A stretch of 56,319 nucleotides of DNA, from the NCBI GenBank assembly GCA_027600665.1, contig JADGJL010000047.1, forward strand, positions 1 to 56,319, in the 5' to 3' direction. Source of the DNA: Irineochytrium annulatum (Eukaryota > Chytridiomycota > Chytridiomycetes > Chytridiales > Chytridiaceae). The notes beneath the pieces were generated by a model. It was not told the origin of the DNA and did no database searches. It saw only the letters and a list, made by a program, of their open reading frames with translations. Shown here in pieces: positions 1-12,200 of the stretch. Position 1 is the stretch's first letter; every line of letters begins with the position of its first letter. The translations under genes and the position numbers were made by a program.

Positions 1-114
1 ATTTGGAGGAGGGGGAGGGGCGCGGCCGAGCAGGAGACGCCGGGGTCGTACAAGAGGAGGATGAGGGAGCTGAGCTCTTCTCCGGTGAAGGCTAAGGGCA
101 AGACAATGAAATGA
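1..114 (+). CDS. 3' end of an unidentified gene (partial)
   Basis: An open frame runs from the first base to a TGA at 112-114. It encodes about 37 residues rich in Arg, Lys, Ser and Gly, ending in a basic tail (Lys-Gly-Lys-Thr-Met-Lys). The composition suggests a disordered C-terminus of a nuclear or RNA-binding protein, but there is no recognisable domain and the 5' part lies outside the window. It is only inferred to be coding from the lack of stops and the clean terminator, so it could also be chance. Confidence 0.3.
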   Translation: MWRRGRGAAEQETPGSYKRRMRELSSSPVKAKGKTMK

Positions 115-338
115 AAGACGCAGTGGATTTTGGTTGCAGAATAGAAGATAGAGGACCGGCATTTAATTGAAAAAAAAATATTCCATAAATACTACCACTT
201 TATTGGAGAGGCAAGTGCTTGATAGTTGAGGCATACTCCCTTCAGCTCGAAACTGCACCGAGAGATCATCGCTGTTGCTGATGCACAATGTGCACTTAGT
301 AGTCCTCGAGAAAAGGCAGCAAGGTGGCATCGAGCAAG
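115..338. other. Intergenic, convergent 3' regions
   Basis: Short spacer between the partial + strand gene and the - strand elongin-B-like gene. It holds an A-rich run near 168-180 and probable 3' UTRs of both genes. No other feature was seen. Confidence 0.4.
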
Positions 339-776
339 CTACGCCGACGCCTTGCCCTTCGCATCGACAGTGCTCACGAAGTCCTCCTCGTTCAAATCCT
401 CGTAACTCGGAACGTTCACGGGTTCCCAAGCGCCGCTCGCAGGTGCTGGTTTGTGGGGGTGGAAATATACCGCGTAAGCATTGCAAAAAGCGACCAACGC
501 ATTCGCAAGATCCATACGGTTGCCCGAAATCCAGTATGTCATGTAGAGAATCCCATCGTCGGTGACGCTGAGTTGCTCCAGGATGCCGCTGTCCTCGAGC
601 GTGTTGTAGACGTCCGGCGTCTTCCCCAGCGTCTGCAGCCTCAGGTCTTTGGCGCCCTCGCGGCCCCGCCCGAGAATCTGGGCCAGCTTAAGCTTAAGGG
701 ACATGACCGAGTCGGTCGGTTCGACGTTGACGAAGATGGTGGTCTTCTGCCGCTTGACACGTAAGCACATGGACAT
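339..776 (-). CDS. Elongin-B-like ubiquitin-fold protein
   Basis: Elongin B is the ubiquitin-like partner of elongin C in elongin complexes and in cullin-2/5 (VHL/SOCS-box) ubiquitin ligases. The 145-residue product starts with a segment close to the elongin-B signature: a basic strand followed by KRQKTTIF, then a ubiquitin-like helix (SLKLKLAQILGRG) and a second half with LEDSGI matching the elongin-B turn before its last strand. A Pro/Glu/Asp-rich C-terminal tail also fits, although the protein is longer than the usual 118 residues or so, which may mean a short intron was missed. The open frame extends upstream to 923, but the family match begins only after the ATG at 774-776, so I chose that start. 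An unrelated ubiquitin-like protein remains possible. Confidence 0.55.
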   Translation of the reverse strand: MSMCLRVKRQKTTIFVNVEPTDSVMSLKLKLAQILGRGREGAKDLRLQTLGKTPDVYNTLEDSGILEQLSVTDDGILYMTYWISGNRMDLANALVAFCNAYAVYFHPHKPAPASGAWEPVNVPSYEDLNEEDFVSTVDAKGKASA

Positions 777-1421
777 GATGGTTGATGTGAAGGTGGAACT
801 TCCAAAACTTTGACGTATAACGGCTTGAATCCATGTACTGAGGCGTGGATCAACGCCAATGCAGACTTCAGGACGACAAATTGGCACATTCATCCACAAT
901 TTGAGAAGAATGCGCTGTCCCAAGGAGAACGCGTCCTGTGGGACTCATGTTCAACATCAAAGCTGCTTCAGAGGTTTAAGTTCGACTTATGATGCGCCGG
1001 GCCATGACCTCGTTGCGTTGTCCATCGGCGGAATACTTCCTTTCGTGCCTCAATATCAAGTACATTACGCGAGACCTATCAGCACACGGCGATCCAGCTG
1101 AAAGAAAAAACGCATTTTCGTATGTTTCAGCCCTGAAACGGGCTCGTGGGCTTGTTCGAATCCGCACCAATGCTTGCTGTGGGAAGTCTCGGAGGCGCGA
1201 CGCACATCCTCCGTCCATGTCGCATACCTACCCCGTGCTTTCGGCACTACGCGTCTCAGAAGAGGGCTACTGTTTGTTATTGGTGGGCGAGCTTGTTGTA
1301 GATACTGAGCATCCGCCATCCCCGTCGTTGTGCGTCCTTGAGGCCCCGCAACCGCCATCGCCTACACTTAGACTAGACAGAGGCCGTCGTCGACCGGCAC
1401 TCAACCCACCCTCCATCTGCA
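777..1421. other. Intergenic, divergent promoter region
   Basis: About 640 bases between the start of the - strand elongin-B-like gene and the start of the + strand membrane protein gene, so it should hold both promoters. Several ORFs cross it on both strands but none shows a domain, codon-like composition or splice partners. A motif resembling a tRNA T-loop at about 1157-1166 has no cloverleaf around it. Confidence 0.5.
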
Positions 1422-3607
1422 ATGCTCGTTCCGCCGTTGAAGTCGGCCCTCGCCCTGGCCGTCCTCGTTGCATCCCTGCATTTGGACGCCGCGCCCGCCC
1501 CAGTTGCTGACATTGGAGGCCTTCTCTCGACCGCTGTCGGGGATGTCGTGACCAGTGTCGTCGCCCCCGTCGTCGCTCCCGCCACTACCGAACCCGCGGT
1601 CATCGTGAGTTCCCCGGCCGTCGTTCCTACGTCGCCACCCGCGCCGAACACGCCATCAAACACACCCGTAGCTGTCCCGACACCAACTGATACTCCGGCG
1701 CCTGTCGCTACGCCGTCGACACCCTCGACCGCATGGGGACACCATCAGAAGCAAAACAACAACGGTAGTGGCGACCAGCAGGCCGTCGCGTCACCGGCTG
1801 CTCCCGCTGCGGCTGGTGCACCCGATGCCGCGAGTGACGTGAACGCGGGTGCCGCCCAGGCCCAGCCGCCCGCCTTTGTGCAGAACAACGGGACCCCGGC
1901 CCCGCTCGCGAACGTGAACGTTGGAGCACCGTAAGTATTTAACTTTCTGCTTCAATGTCGACATCTGTCTTACTTTGCTGCTTTCGCCTTTCTAGGTCCG
2001 TAATTCCTGGCAGCCCCGCTCTCAAGCCCTCCGGAGCCGCCGCGCCCGCGCCCGCGCCCGCTGGCGCGAGCCCTTCCGCGAAGGCGGCCCCGTCTGTCGC
2101 CGCTGGCTCGTCCCAGGCGGCCGCGGCCCCGGCAAGCGGATCCAGCAACAACGCTGGACCGAGCCCGAACGCGGTCTCGTCGTCGACTGTCTCGAACGGC
2201 TCCAGCTCCTCCTCGTCCAACCTCACCCCGATCATCGCGACCACCAGCGTCTTCCTCCTCGTCGTCGGCGCGGCCTCGATGCTCTTCGTCCGCCACCGCG
2301 CCGCTAAGCGGAAGAACCGCGTCTCCATCGACGCGGGCTCTTGGTCGGCCGGCTACGGCGTGGGCACGAGCGGCTCTGGCACCGGCTCTAAGCACTCATT
2401 CGACAACCGCAGCGTCGCGACCAGCTCCTCCAGGCCCTCCTCTGGGGCCAGCCAAGGCTCCCACAATTGGGGGACGCTCGGTTATAACTTCAGAAAGTCC
2501 GTCGTGCCGCCCACGCCGCTACCCGTCCTGCGCCAGTCCCCCGGCCTGCTTGAGACGATGGAAATGGCGTTCCCGCGCGCCGACATTCAGCTAGACCCCC
2601 TGTCGCACTTCGAAAACGGATACGGCCACCCGCAGCTCCAGCAGCAGCAGATGCGCGCCGAGCCGGTTGTGACTGGCGCGAGTTTCCACCCGCCAAACCC
2701 GGTCTACGCCGGCCCCATGTCGCCCGACCTCCTCTTCGAGACCGTCGCGCAGGACATGCCCGCCCTGGCAGCGGCGCCCGCCCCAGCCGTCCAACCCCCC
2801 GCTCCCATCCGTCGCGTCGACTCCCGTAAATCAGCGGGCTCCGCCACCACGACGCGCGATTCGGCCATGACGGTCTTGACGACCGTCGACCAGGGAGGCT
2901 ACATGCGCGACCGCGTCACGCAGAAGCACACCTCCATCTTCTCGGTCGCAACCCGCGCGGCGAACATGGAAGACGAGGATGAGGACGACGAGGTCCGCGT
3001 GATCGAGGAGGAGGTCGAGGACGACGAGAGCATCGCGCCCCCTCAGGCCCGCACCGTCCGCATGACCAACATCCCGAAATCCTCCGCCCAGGTCCGTAAC
3101 CCGTCCCTCTCTATGGCCGACAACGCGCGCGCCTCGACGGTCTCGTCCGCCTCGTCGGGTGCGTTCTCGCTCTCCCAATACGCGGTCGGCGACGACGACG
3201 ACACCGAGGAAGAGGACAACGGCAGCCCCGTCGTCGCGTCCGCCACGGCCGCGGCCGCGGCCCACGTCGCTAGGCGGCGCGGGTCCATCCTATCGACCTC
3301 GAACGAGGGCCCCAGCGCTACGACGCCGCAGCAGCAGCCCGCCATCGCGTCCCGTGTCCCAGGCCCCGCCGCGGGCCGTGCTGGCGCCATGGCGCCTTCC
3401 ACGCTCCTGTTCGCGCTGAACGAGCCCGCCATCGCGGCCTACGACGACGACATCGAGAGCGACATGGAGAGCTCGGCCAGGGGTCCCATCAGCCCCGTTG
3501 AGAGCATGGCGTCCACCGTCAAGGGGCTAAACGTCGTCGCTGGCGCGACCTCAGGTGGTCAGTGGCCTGGGAGCAGGGCTTCGTTTGACTCGGACATGAG
3601 CGTGTGA
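1422..3607 (+). CDS. Secreted single-pass membrane protein with mucin-like ectodomain
   Basis: Two exons, 1422-1930 and 1996-3607, are joined across an intron with GTAAGT and TTTCTAG ends; phases match (codon CC|G) and give 706 residues. The N-terminus has a hydrophobic signal peptide (SALALAVLVASLHLDAAPA) followed by about 220 residues of Pro/Ala/Thr/Ser-rich sequence likely to be O-glycosylated. One membrane span lies at about 248-268 (IIATTSVFLLVVGAASMLFV) and is followed by a basic stop-transfer RHRAAKRKNR. The long cytoplasmic tail is low-complexity, with Ser runs and an acidic block (EDEDEDDEVR). The layout resembles fungal wall-stress sensors of the Wsc/Mid2 kind, but no WSC cysteine domain is present, so the name is left open. 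The gene is very GC-rich compared with its flanks. Confidence 0.8.
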
Positions 3608-4077
3608 GATTGAAGCTGTTTGAAAACTGTGTGTTTGCGCATGAGACCTTTCCATGCCTGCCATCAGCCGGCGTGGTGACTCCCTTAGGACTTTTTGTTC
3701 CTTTTCTCGGTGTTTTTATTTTGGTCGCATCCCGCTTCGCCGTTTCTTTCTTCTCTTACATTGACTATATTACTTGTTTTTATCTTATTAAATTCAAGTA
3801 AATCTTGGAATGCGTACGAGAAAGTAATTCGTAAGATACTAGATGACTACTGCGGCAATAAGAAATGTTGCTCTTTCTGTGTTCTAGCTGGGCACATTTA
3901 AGGTTACACTGCGCCAGGAGAGCACTAAATGCTTATAAGTACCGTACTGAAAGAGACCCAATTATGACCGTTCTATCGATGCGGCATGCGGCACTGTAAA
4001 CAATCATCTGTGATCGTGCAGCAAATCAACGTGTCATATATTCTTCCTAAAAGCGGCCTTTGTTGCAAAGCTTCGTT
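3608..4077. other. Intergenic, convergent 3' regions
   Basis: Tail-to-tail spacer between the membrane protein and the Set3-like gene. AT-rich with T-runs after 3700, consistent with 3' UTRs and termination. No gene seen. Confidence 0.5.
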
Positions 4078-7000
4078 TTATCTCCTTTCACGATCTCTGC
4101 GGTCGCGCTCCCGCTCCCTCCCTTCGCGACCATCTGACCCAGCAACGCGCCTCCGTTCACGCTCACGTTCCCGGTTGTTTTCCCTATCGCGTTCCCGTGT
4201 GTTGTCTCTCTCCGCACCCTCAGGCCCACTACTGACTCCTCCACCGCTACCCCCGCCGCTACCTCGCCCGGATCCACCTCCGCTAGCCGACCCGCCCGAT
4301 GCACCCGCCAGCGAGGCCCTAGGCGGCTGCATCGCCAACTTCTCCGAGCCAATAGCGGCACGCCCAATATAACGATCACCACCCCCGCCGCCGCCGGTGG
4401 ATGGCGCCCGCCGCCCTTCGCCCCTGCCACTACCGCCACCGCCGAACGTCTTCCGGTCCTTAAGTATGGGCACAGTATTGGTCGACGACGCAGGGGGAGC
4501 TAGGAAGCGCCCGCCCAAGGGCCGGGCGGACGCCGACGCCCGGTCGCGATTGCGCTCGCGATCCCGTTCGCGCTCTCGGTCGCGCTCGCGTTCCCGATCA
4601 CGCTCCCTATCAAGTGCCGGTGAAGGGGCGACTGACGACCGCTTGGTATCTCCACCTCCTAGTGAGCTCCCCGATGCTGCGGAAACTGCCAAGGCGGCGA
4701 CTTTTGCGTCTGCAAAGGCCCCAGCTGCGGCACTTCCAACGGGCAACTCTTTTGTTGCCGAAGCCGCCTGCTGCAACTCTGCGACTTCGCCTTCCTCTTC
4801 CTCCGCATCCCGTTTTTCTATTGCAAATCCAGGATATGTAGACGATGCTTCGACAGGGGTCACCGTCCTCGCAGAGCCCGTTTGCGGAGGCGAAGACGGC
4901 CTTGACGTTCCTATAGAAAACGTTTAACAAAGAAGATGTTTTTAAGGCCAACCTCGCGAGCTGCTTTGTGCCATCTTCATATCTTCCTCTAACCAAGCCG
5001 GTATTATCTTTGGCCTCTCCGTGCGCTCTCGATCCCGAAATCGATCGCCCATAGCCGTAAAAGTTCCGTCTCGGGTGGTATTGCCGATCATTCTATCCTT
5101 GCGGTCCCTGTCACGCGGCCGGTCGAGCCTTTCTTTCTCGAGTCGCTCCTTCTCTCGCAAAGTCCACTCACGATCCCTATCATCTTCCTTCGTACGCTCT
5201 TTATCCCTAACTTCGCGGGCGGGAGCGTTTGCAACGGAAACCCGCTCTTTCTCGCGATCTCTTTCCCTTTCCCTCTCACGTTCTCTATCACGGTCGCGAA
5301 AAGGTCGGTCCCGCTCACGGGTACTTTGGGAAACCGGATTCACATTGCCGGTTGCTCTTAAGGATTCTCGCGCCTCTTTCTCTCGTTCGGGCCCTGTCCT
5401 TGCGGAAGGCTCCCTTTCGCGATCTGAGATGGCGGAAAATGATCGCACCGCCTCTCTTTCACGTTCTCTCTGAGGGTCCAAAGCGCCGGACGGAGGTCCC
5501 AGCCGGTCGACAACGAGAGGCCTTTCTGCAGGACGCTCCCAGTCCAACCGATCCCTATCAAAGGAAACCGGAGTTCGCGCTGCCGGCCCAGCAACTTCTC
5601 GATCCCGGACGCGATCTAACTCCGTACTCGCGGCCACAGGACGGTCGCGATCTCTCTCAAAGTCAAAGCTAACAATAGGCGCTCGATTGGGCCCGCCCCC
5701 CGATAATATTCTTGAAGGATGTTCGTAATACGGTCGAAAGCGTGGCGCAGACGCAGCCGTAGGAGCAAGAGGATACGTGAATCCCGGTGGGGTTGTTTCG
5801 GAGAGCGGCACACGCTCCCTCCTGTGATCTCTATCCCGTTCCCGCTCTAACCGCTGCGGATCCCATTCACGCTCAGGCCCACGATCACGTTCTCTCTCAG
5901 GGTAGGAAGGATAAGCAGGTCCAAATGCGGACCCTGCGTAAGCTGGGCTAACGTACCCACCGGGACCGCCGGGGAAAGGGTGGAAGCCGGGTGAACGTCC
6001 AGCCTTCAAAACAGGGCTTGTCGTAATTGCTGTTTTTTCAGACGGCCGAAGGTCTCTTTCGCGATCCCAACCGAACGGCTCCCTTGCAGCCACCAAAGGC
6101 GATTTAACGACCCTATCTTTGCCTCTTTCGCTTTCTTCCGCTAATCCCCGTGATCCAACACTCATCAATGATGCGCGTCGACTAGCGTCAGGCTGCGGTG
6201 GTGGTCCCGGAGACCGTTGAGGAGAGCGGTCCTTCGATCGTTTAATATTAAAGATATTTGCGATGCCAGACACGTTGGAGAAGAAGCCTTCGGAGGTGCT
6301 TGATCCAGGTTGCGGTGATAACGTAGCAGGCTTGAAAGTTCCCACGTTCGAGCCGATTTTCGAAAAAGAATCTACCGGAGGTTCCTCTGCTAGAGGCTGC
6401 GTTTTCGATGCTGAAGACTCCGATAACCGGGTTGTTAAGCTTCCATATTTCTCTAAAAGATCGGCAGCCGAAGCAGGAACTTCGTCAATCGCTACTTGAG
6501 GGTCAAATGACGGCTTCATCGAGAATTCAGTTTGTTCCGAATATGCGGACGTGGCCGCTGCCTTATCTCCTAACGCATCCTTTTGAGGTGATGATGTATG
6601 CGATTTGATCGGAGGATCCATTAGCGGACTTGAATCAACAGGCGCCGGAATAGTCGCGGAAGCAGGGGTGGCCGACGGAAAGGACGACTTCGATATTCCT
6701 CGCTTAACCATGAAGTCTTTCAAAGCAATTTTCTTGACGACGGGTGGCGGCGGAGGTAATATCACAGGAGATTCTTCTTGTGGTTTGATTTCGGCGGGGT
6801 TCCCCTTAACAGATGCAGTCGGTTCGTCTCTGAATAACGGACTCAGTTCCTCTTTCGGCAGCACGGTAGACTCGTCTTTAGCAAACGCAATCGGCTCGAT
6901 AGTATTCTCGGCCCCGTTGCTCGCCACACCATCCGCCTTCTCTTCTAGATCCGCATCTACGGTTTGAATCTCGTCAACATCCATGCTGTTATCACAAACA

Positions 7001-9022
7001 TCCTCTCGTGCAGTCAGCTGCATCTCCTGCGCCGCAGACAATTTCTCCGTCTCTTCCAAAATTTCAGCTCTAGTCGAGGAAACTACGTCGTTATTTGAAG
7101 CCGACTCCAAATTATCCTCCGGAGGTGTCGACCGTTTCCGCTTAAGCGGATTGTCACTCGAATTTACTGGGGAATGAAATGAAGGCCGCATAAATCCGTT
7201 AATGTGAGCGTCAGAGTCAAACTCATCAACGGCGCACTTCAACTGCTTGTACAAATGTGAACTAACATCGACGTCGGCAGGTTTCGATACGTTGTGCGGG
7301 TAGTCCTCGGCAAGGGAAGACTCCGCATCTATCCCCATCTCCTCGTACTTCATGACAGTGGAAATTATGGGGCACCCATCATCACAGCAGCTGCAAGGAT
7401 AACCCATCCAACCGTCCACTGTCGACGCAATTATGACTTCCTCTCCCGCGCTTAACTTCCGAGTGGAAACAACGCACAAACGAATTCGCTCGTTTAAGAT
7501 ACATGGTTCGTCGCCGCCCATGCCTTCGTCCGACGTCACTATAACACTCCGGAGGCAGGCGTTGACCGGCTTAGATGTGTCGCCTTTTGCGCTATCGCAA
7601 TGCCATCGAACATAACGAGCCGGGTTGAGGGAGCTTTCCTCTCTCGTATCAACAATTAAAGGAATCGCGTTAACGCGCAAATTTTTTGCCGGATGAGGAA
7701 ACGTAAACGGGGGAGAGAGCAAAGCTGTGTAATTTTCATCTTGCACCAAAACCGGCGGCAGCAGTGTCTTCCTATTTTGAAATCCAGGAGAAGCAAGCAG
7801 TGGCTTCTTCACTTCGCGGTCGGGCTCGAATACGCTCTTTTTCACATATCGATCGTTCGGACGCTTCTCAACATCCCAGATCTTTGAGTGAACGCTGTTT
7901 CGATTCAGTAAGGATGGAACCGTTACTTGGCCGATTATCTCCCCAACAACGACGTTTGCTTCCACAGGCACCGGAACGAAGAGGCCAATCTGCCGCATCT
8001 TCCTTGCATTGCCTTCATCAGTCCACGGTATCTCCTCACTGACAGCGTATGCAGAATAAATCTCACTTCTTATCCTCGAGAGCGACATGGGGTACAACTG
8101 ATCCGGAGGATAGACATCGAAGAAAGATTTTCCGTCGTCCACATCTATTTGGCTAGAAATCTCCCTTTCGGTAAGCGCTTTCATACGCGAGCCTTCCCAC
8201 TCGAGACAGCAATTGTAGGTGTAAGCTTCGACCTCCTTTCCGCCAAAAAAATTGAAGTCCGTGATGGAAAACCCGTAGGCGTGCAAGTAATAGTCGACCT
8301 CAAACGCGTTCGCCAGTTTCGGGATGGGAAGAAGTTCAGACTTTCTGTGGTGTTGCGAACCACGACGGTGTACAGGGAGTGGCTCTGGCGACCGCGACAA
8401 TCGGCGAAGAGGTTTTTCCGTAGGACGAGGTTCCGGCACCTTCCCCTTCTCCGCGAATGGAGCCTTCAGCTTCAACGTCGGCAAGGATACAGCCGAGACT
8501 TGACGCTTTCGCGGCGGACTGGGGGGACCTGCAAAACCCTTCAGGTCTTCGCGATCTGCCCCTTTATCGCGGTGAAAATCCTTATGATGCGACTCCCGTT
8601 CTTTAACGTGCTTCTTGCTTTTCTTCGTATCTTTCTCCGGCTTCGCAAACTCGGAGGTAGCTTCCCGGCGATGTTTTTTCGGAGTGGTTTTGATAGGATC
8701 CTTTCGCTTGCTTTCCTTCGACTCCTTCTCCACCTTCTTCACCGAGTCTGCAATTCGACGAGCCTGAGTCTGTCTCGCTTTCTGTATGCCACGTTAGGCT
8801 CTCCTTGTGCGAACGACGCACCTCCACATCCACGGCACGAGGGTCACACTCTTCGCAGAGATACTCATCAGGGATTTTCGAGCTTTCGATGCCAAGGCAG
8901 GCCAGGTGCTGCCAGACCTTGCAGCGGTCGCATTGGATAGTATATCCATCGTCCTCGTCATAGCCACACAAACAGCGAATCACCCCCTCCTCCTCAACGT
9001 CTTCCTGCTGCGAGGAAGACAT
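4078..9022 (-). CDS. PHD finger and divergent SET domain protein, Set3/MLL5-like
   Basis: Three exons (9022-8822, 8781-4953, 4910-4078) with introns of 40 nt (GTGCGT donor, CTAAC branch, ATACAG) and 42 nt (GT...CTATAG) give 1620 residues; phases 0 and 1 match. The PHD finger sits near residues 15-60 with the CxC...CxxC...HxxC...CxxC pattern (CLCGYDEDDGYTIQCDRCK). A SET-like region follows at about 360-540, with VDTRE, ARYVRWHCDS and a C-terminal STRKLSAGEEVII, then a Cys cluster (CSCCDDGC). The catalytic NHSCxPN core is altered, as in Set3, SET4, UpSET and MLL5, which are thought to be inactive methyltransferases and act in histone deacetylase complexes after the PHD binds H3K4me3. The last 500 residues are dominated by Arg-Glu/Arg-Asp dipeptides. 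Role in a Set3C-like complex is inferred. Confidence 0.85.
4560..5900 (-). repeat. Arg-Glu/Arg-Asp dipeptide coding repeats
   Basis: Within the C-terminal third of the Set3-like gene the - strand repeats codons for RERD-type dipeptides, densest at about 4555-4620, 5250-5330 and 4080-4200. The complementary strand reads as SR/RSRS-like ORFs, which are shadows. Charged RE/RD tails of this kind occur in nuclear speckle and RNA-processing proteins; here the function is unknown. Confidence 0.8.
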
Positions 9023-9255
9023 GAGGATGCTTGACCAAAGAACTCAGTCAACCACTTGGACAGCGCTTAGCTGCCCACGCAGCAGCGGCTTGAAGAATGG
9101 AATGCGGGGGAGGCTTGAAAATGACCTTGGTGCAGATGTGCAGAACATAGTCATGGGGGACATGCATATGTATACTACCTTTTATTCCGCCACGTCCTAA
9201 CATACTGCAGCAATACTATCTATCTACGCCATCTACATCTATTGTTTTCACCGGC
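9023..9255. promoter_or_regulatory. Promoter region of the Set3-like gene
   Basis: 233 bases between the CYFIP stop and the Set3-like ATG, both on the - strand. It must carry the CYFIP 3' UTR and the Set3-like promoter. No specific site was identified. Confidence 0.3.
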
Positions 9256-12200
9256 TCACTTCGTCTCCAGCTTTAAATAATCAAATATCTCCTCATTCAA
9301 CCGTTGAATGAACTGGGCACTGTCTAGGTATTGAACGACGTCGCTTTTCAACGGAAACTTTGACTGGTTCCCCGAGGCCGCGATACACTCACTGATGGAT
9401 TTGTACATTCCCACATTAAAAGTGCTTAGCTTCTTGTCGCATTTCAAACAAGACAGCACATGGATGTTGAAATCGAATGACGAGAACAATCCGGTTTGAG
9501 CGAGGAGAAACAGAAAGGTACATCTGATACAATGTGGTGAGTTTACGTTGAGAGTTACAACAGTACCCTGCCCAGGCGATCCCGTCTCCAAACACGTCCA
9601 GGTTCGACTTCTCCGGAACCATAAGCTCTTCCTTTGAGACCATCGAAGCGGGTGGGACGCAGAACGCGAACTGGAGAGCGGACCAGATCCTAAAAAAAGC
9701 TTTCGGATTCTGCAGCGTGGCTTGGCCGTCCTCATCCCCCGTCTCCTTATCCGTGCTAACATTTTCAATGGATTCCCCAAGGTTTGACAGAAACGCCCTC
9801 ATTATCTGGGGTTTCGCCAAGTCGTTAAATTCACGTGTTTTTTTCAATGAAGTACGGAACGGCTATAAAACCGAGCGCATTAATCGACCTCGTTGAAACG
9901 TTGACTTACCAGTGCCAATCCTTCCGAAGCCGAAACGTCGTTTGGTCGTGAGCACGGCAGAGACGGTTGTGCTGCGTAAATTAAAATTAAGACTTTTAAA
10001 CCTATAACGTCATGCTCAACCGTTGTCTGTTTCCATCCGACATATCGCAAACTCCAGTGACTGAACAATGTTTAGAATAAAACGAATCAAAAACTTTTGC
10101 CTGTTGTAGGCCGCGAACTAGCACGATCGCGTTTCCCACTTCGCGAAACGCTTGTAAGACCTCTGAACGAAGATCTCGGTACGTGATCAGCGGCTTCAGA
10201 TGGGCTCGAAAGTATTCAAAGGTGCCTTATATCCCGATATAGTAAATTTAGTTGAATGAACACTGTGATGACGCACCCTCCGTCCCGTATGCAAAGAGAG
10301 GTAACTTCATGTTTTGCGGTGTGCCCTTGTGAATGACGTTGATGTATGTAGGAAGGGTGTGGCTTATCTGTGTGTCATCGTGTTAAAATAACGAAGTATT
10401 AAGAGTGCCTACAAGCATGTCCGTGTGTTTCGAAACCTCGCCTGTGATAATAGACAACGCTCTTCTTCCGAGAACTCGAACGATGGCCTGGAAATGGCTG
10501 TCGCCGACAAATTCTCGGTACTTACAATGCTGTCCAAAGAACGCAACGAACAAAGCCTGTATTGTCGCCCGGTTTAGGTGAAGTGGGAAGTGTGATTTAG
10601 AAACCCACCCTGCTTCCGTAAAGATGCGTTGGTGGAGTCTTTGGAAAACCGGCACGTTGTATAGGGTCTACAAACGACAGCGATGTGCGATGGAACCTTC
10701 AATTTATTAATTTATAGTCGGGGAGAAATAGTAGCGTACCGGTTTTTTTCTGCGCTGTAGCAGTAATTAGGAATGAAGTCGCAGACTATCTCCATGCATA
10801 TATGATTTAAAATCCGACCGTTGGAAGCAACTAAAGACATTGACTCATCCACTTCTGCAAGGATATCTTCAAAGCTGTCGAGCTGTAGATTCTCTGCTAG
10901 ACACTTATGGGTGATTCTTGCCGTAGTTAACAACGTCTCCAGCTCCTATATGACCATTAGTTGCCATTAACAAAGAGGAAACTGACCAGTATGTAGGTCA
11001 GATCCGACCCTTCAAACCGACTTATTGCGACGTCAACGCTTTTGCGAAGATATTGGTTCATTATTTGCGACAGTAAACCGGAAACGTTGATCGAACGCCC
11101 TAGTAGCTGCTAATATGAGTTTCACCTTCCTTACATCGATTAAAAAACCTGAAAATTTTTCTGTGTCATAATAGGCTCGAAGACGTTATATGGCAAGTCC
11201 TTGGGAACATTGTGCTTCGCGTTCATTTTGTGCACTTCGGCGTGAAGACTCGCTGGGAGTAGAGACCTAGCAGCAATCAGATGTTGCCATTCCTGAGATT
11301 CATACATTGCCGCTGCGGTCTTGTAATGATCAAAGATAGTTTCACCGAGTCGGAAGATAAGCTGATCAAAGCAAAGGTTCACCTAATAAAATTAAAAAAG
11401 GCCAGCAAACTTAGGCTAACCTCCGAAGTAATTTCATCATAAATGTATCTGCACTTTAAATGCTTTAGCGCTCTTGCCGCCGCATCGTTGTATATATCGA
11501 AAACGAAGAAAATGGCCCTATCATGCCTTTAATAAAGCGAAAACATAAGATGCGAGTACCCAATAAGGGAAGCATCATTCGAGTTTAATATGTGTTCCGA
11601 CAAGATCCAAGGAAGTGACATAGCGATAGGGAACTAGCAGTGTTAACGCTGTAGATAGCTACAAAATCTTACCTGGACCTGCTTGCTTATCTCCAAGTAG
11701 AATTCCTTAAGCCACAAATCGGACAGATCTGCGCAAAAGCCGACGGTTTCTCAAAAAAAAAAACTGTTAATAAAAGCAATTATTGTTCCTGCAAACCTTG
11801 AAGATCTATCATGTGCCGGAAGTCGACAGACGCTTCAAGAAACTTCTCAATTTCCACGATTTGGGACTTCTTTAAATCCTTTTCGCGCAGTAGGCCGCCT
11901 TTCATTCCCTTGGACTTGTCGCTGATGCAATATTCTAGCAGGGCACGAATAAAGTGGATCTTAAGATGACGGTCAGCGTCAGTCCTCCAAGTCCACCAAA
12001 TTGATAGATACCTGGGAGACGGTATGAGGCCTCGATTGAGTGGCGATAAGTTGCTCAATTGCGGACTCTGCTTTTTCCTTCGCCCTCGGCTTTTCAACAA
12101 TGTCATCATACGAGGGGTTGACGGCATAGTCTCGAACAATTTTCAAAATGCTGCAACGAAGGAAATAGGTAAGCAATAAACAAACTCGAGGACATCCACC

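Noticed and set aside
1150..1175. GTTCGAATCC, a tRNA T-loop-like sequence
   Set aside because: The flanks do not pair into a T-stem and no anticodon or acceptor arm is present.
4397..5473. Long + strand ORFs rich in Arg-Ser dipeptides (SR-protein-like)
   Set aside because: They are the reverse complement of the Arg-Glu/Arg-Asp coding repeats of the Set3-like gene and have no splice partners or domains.
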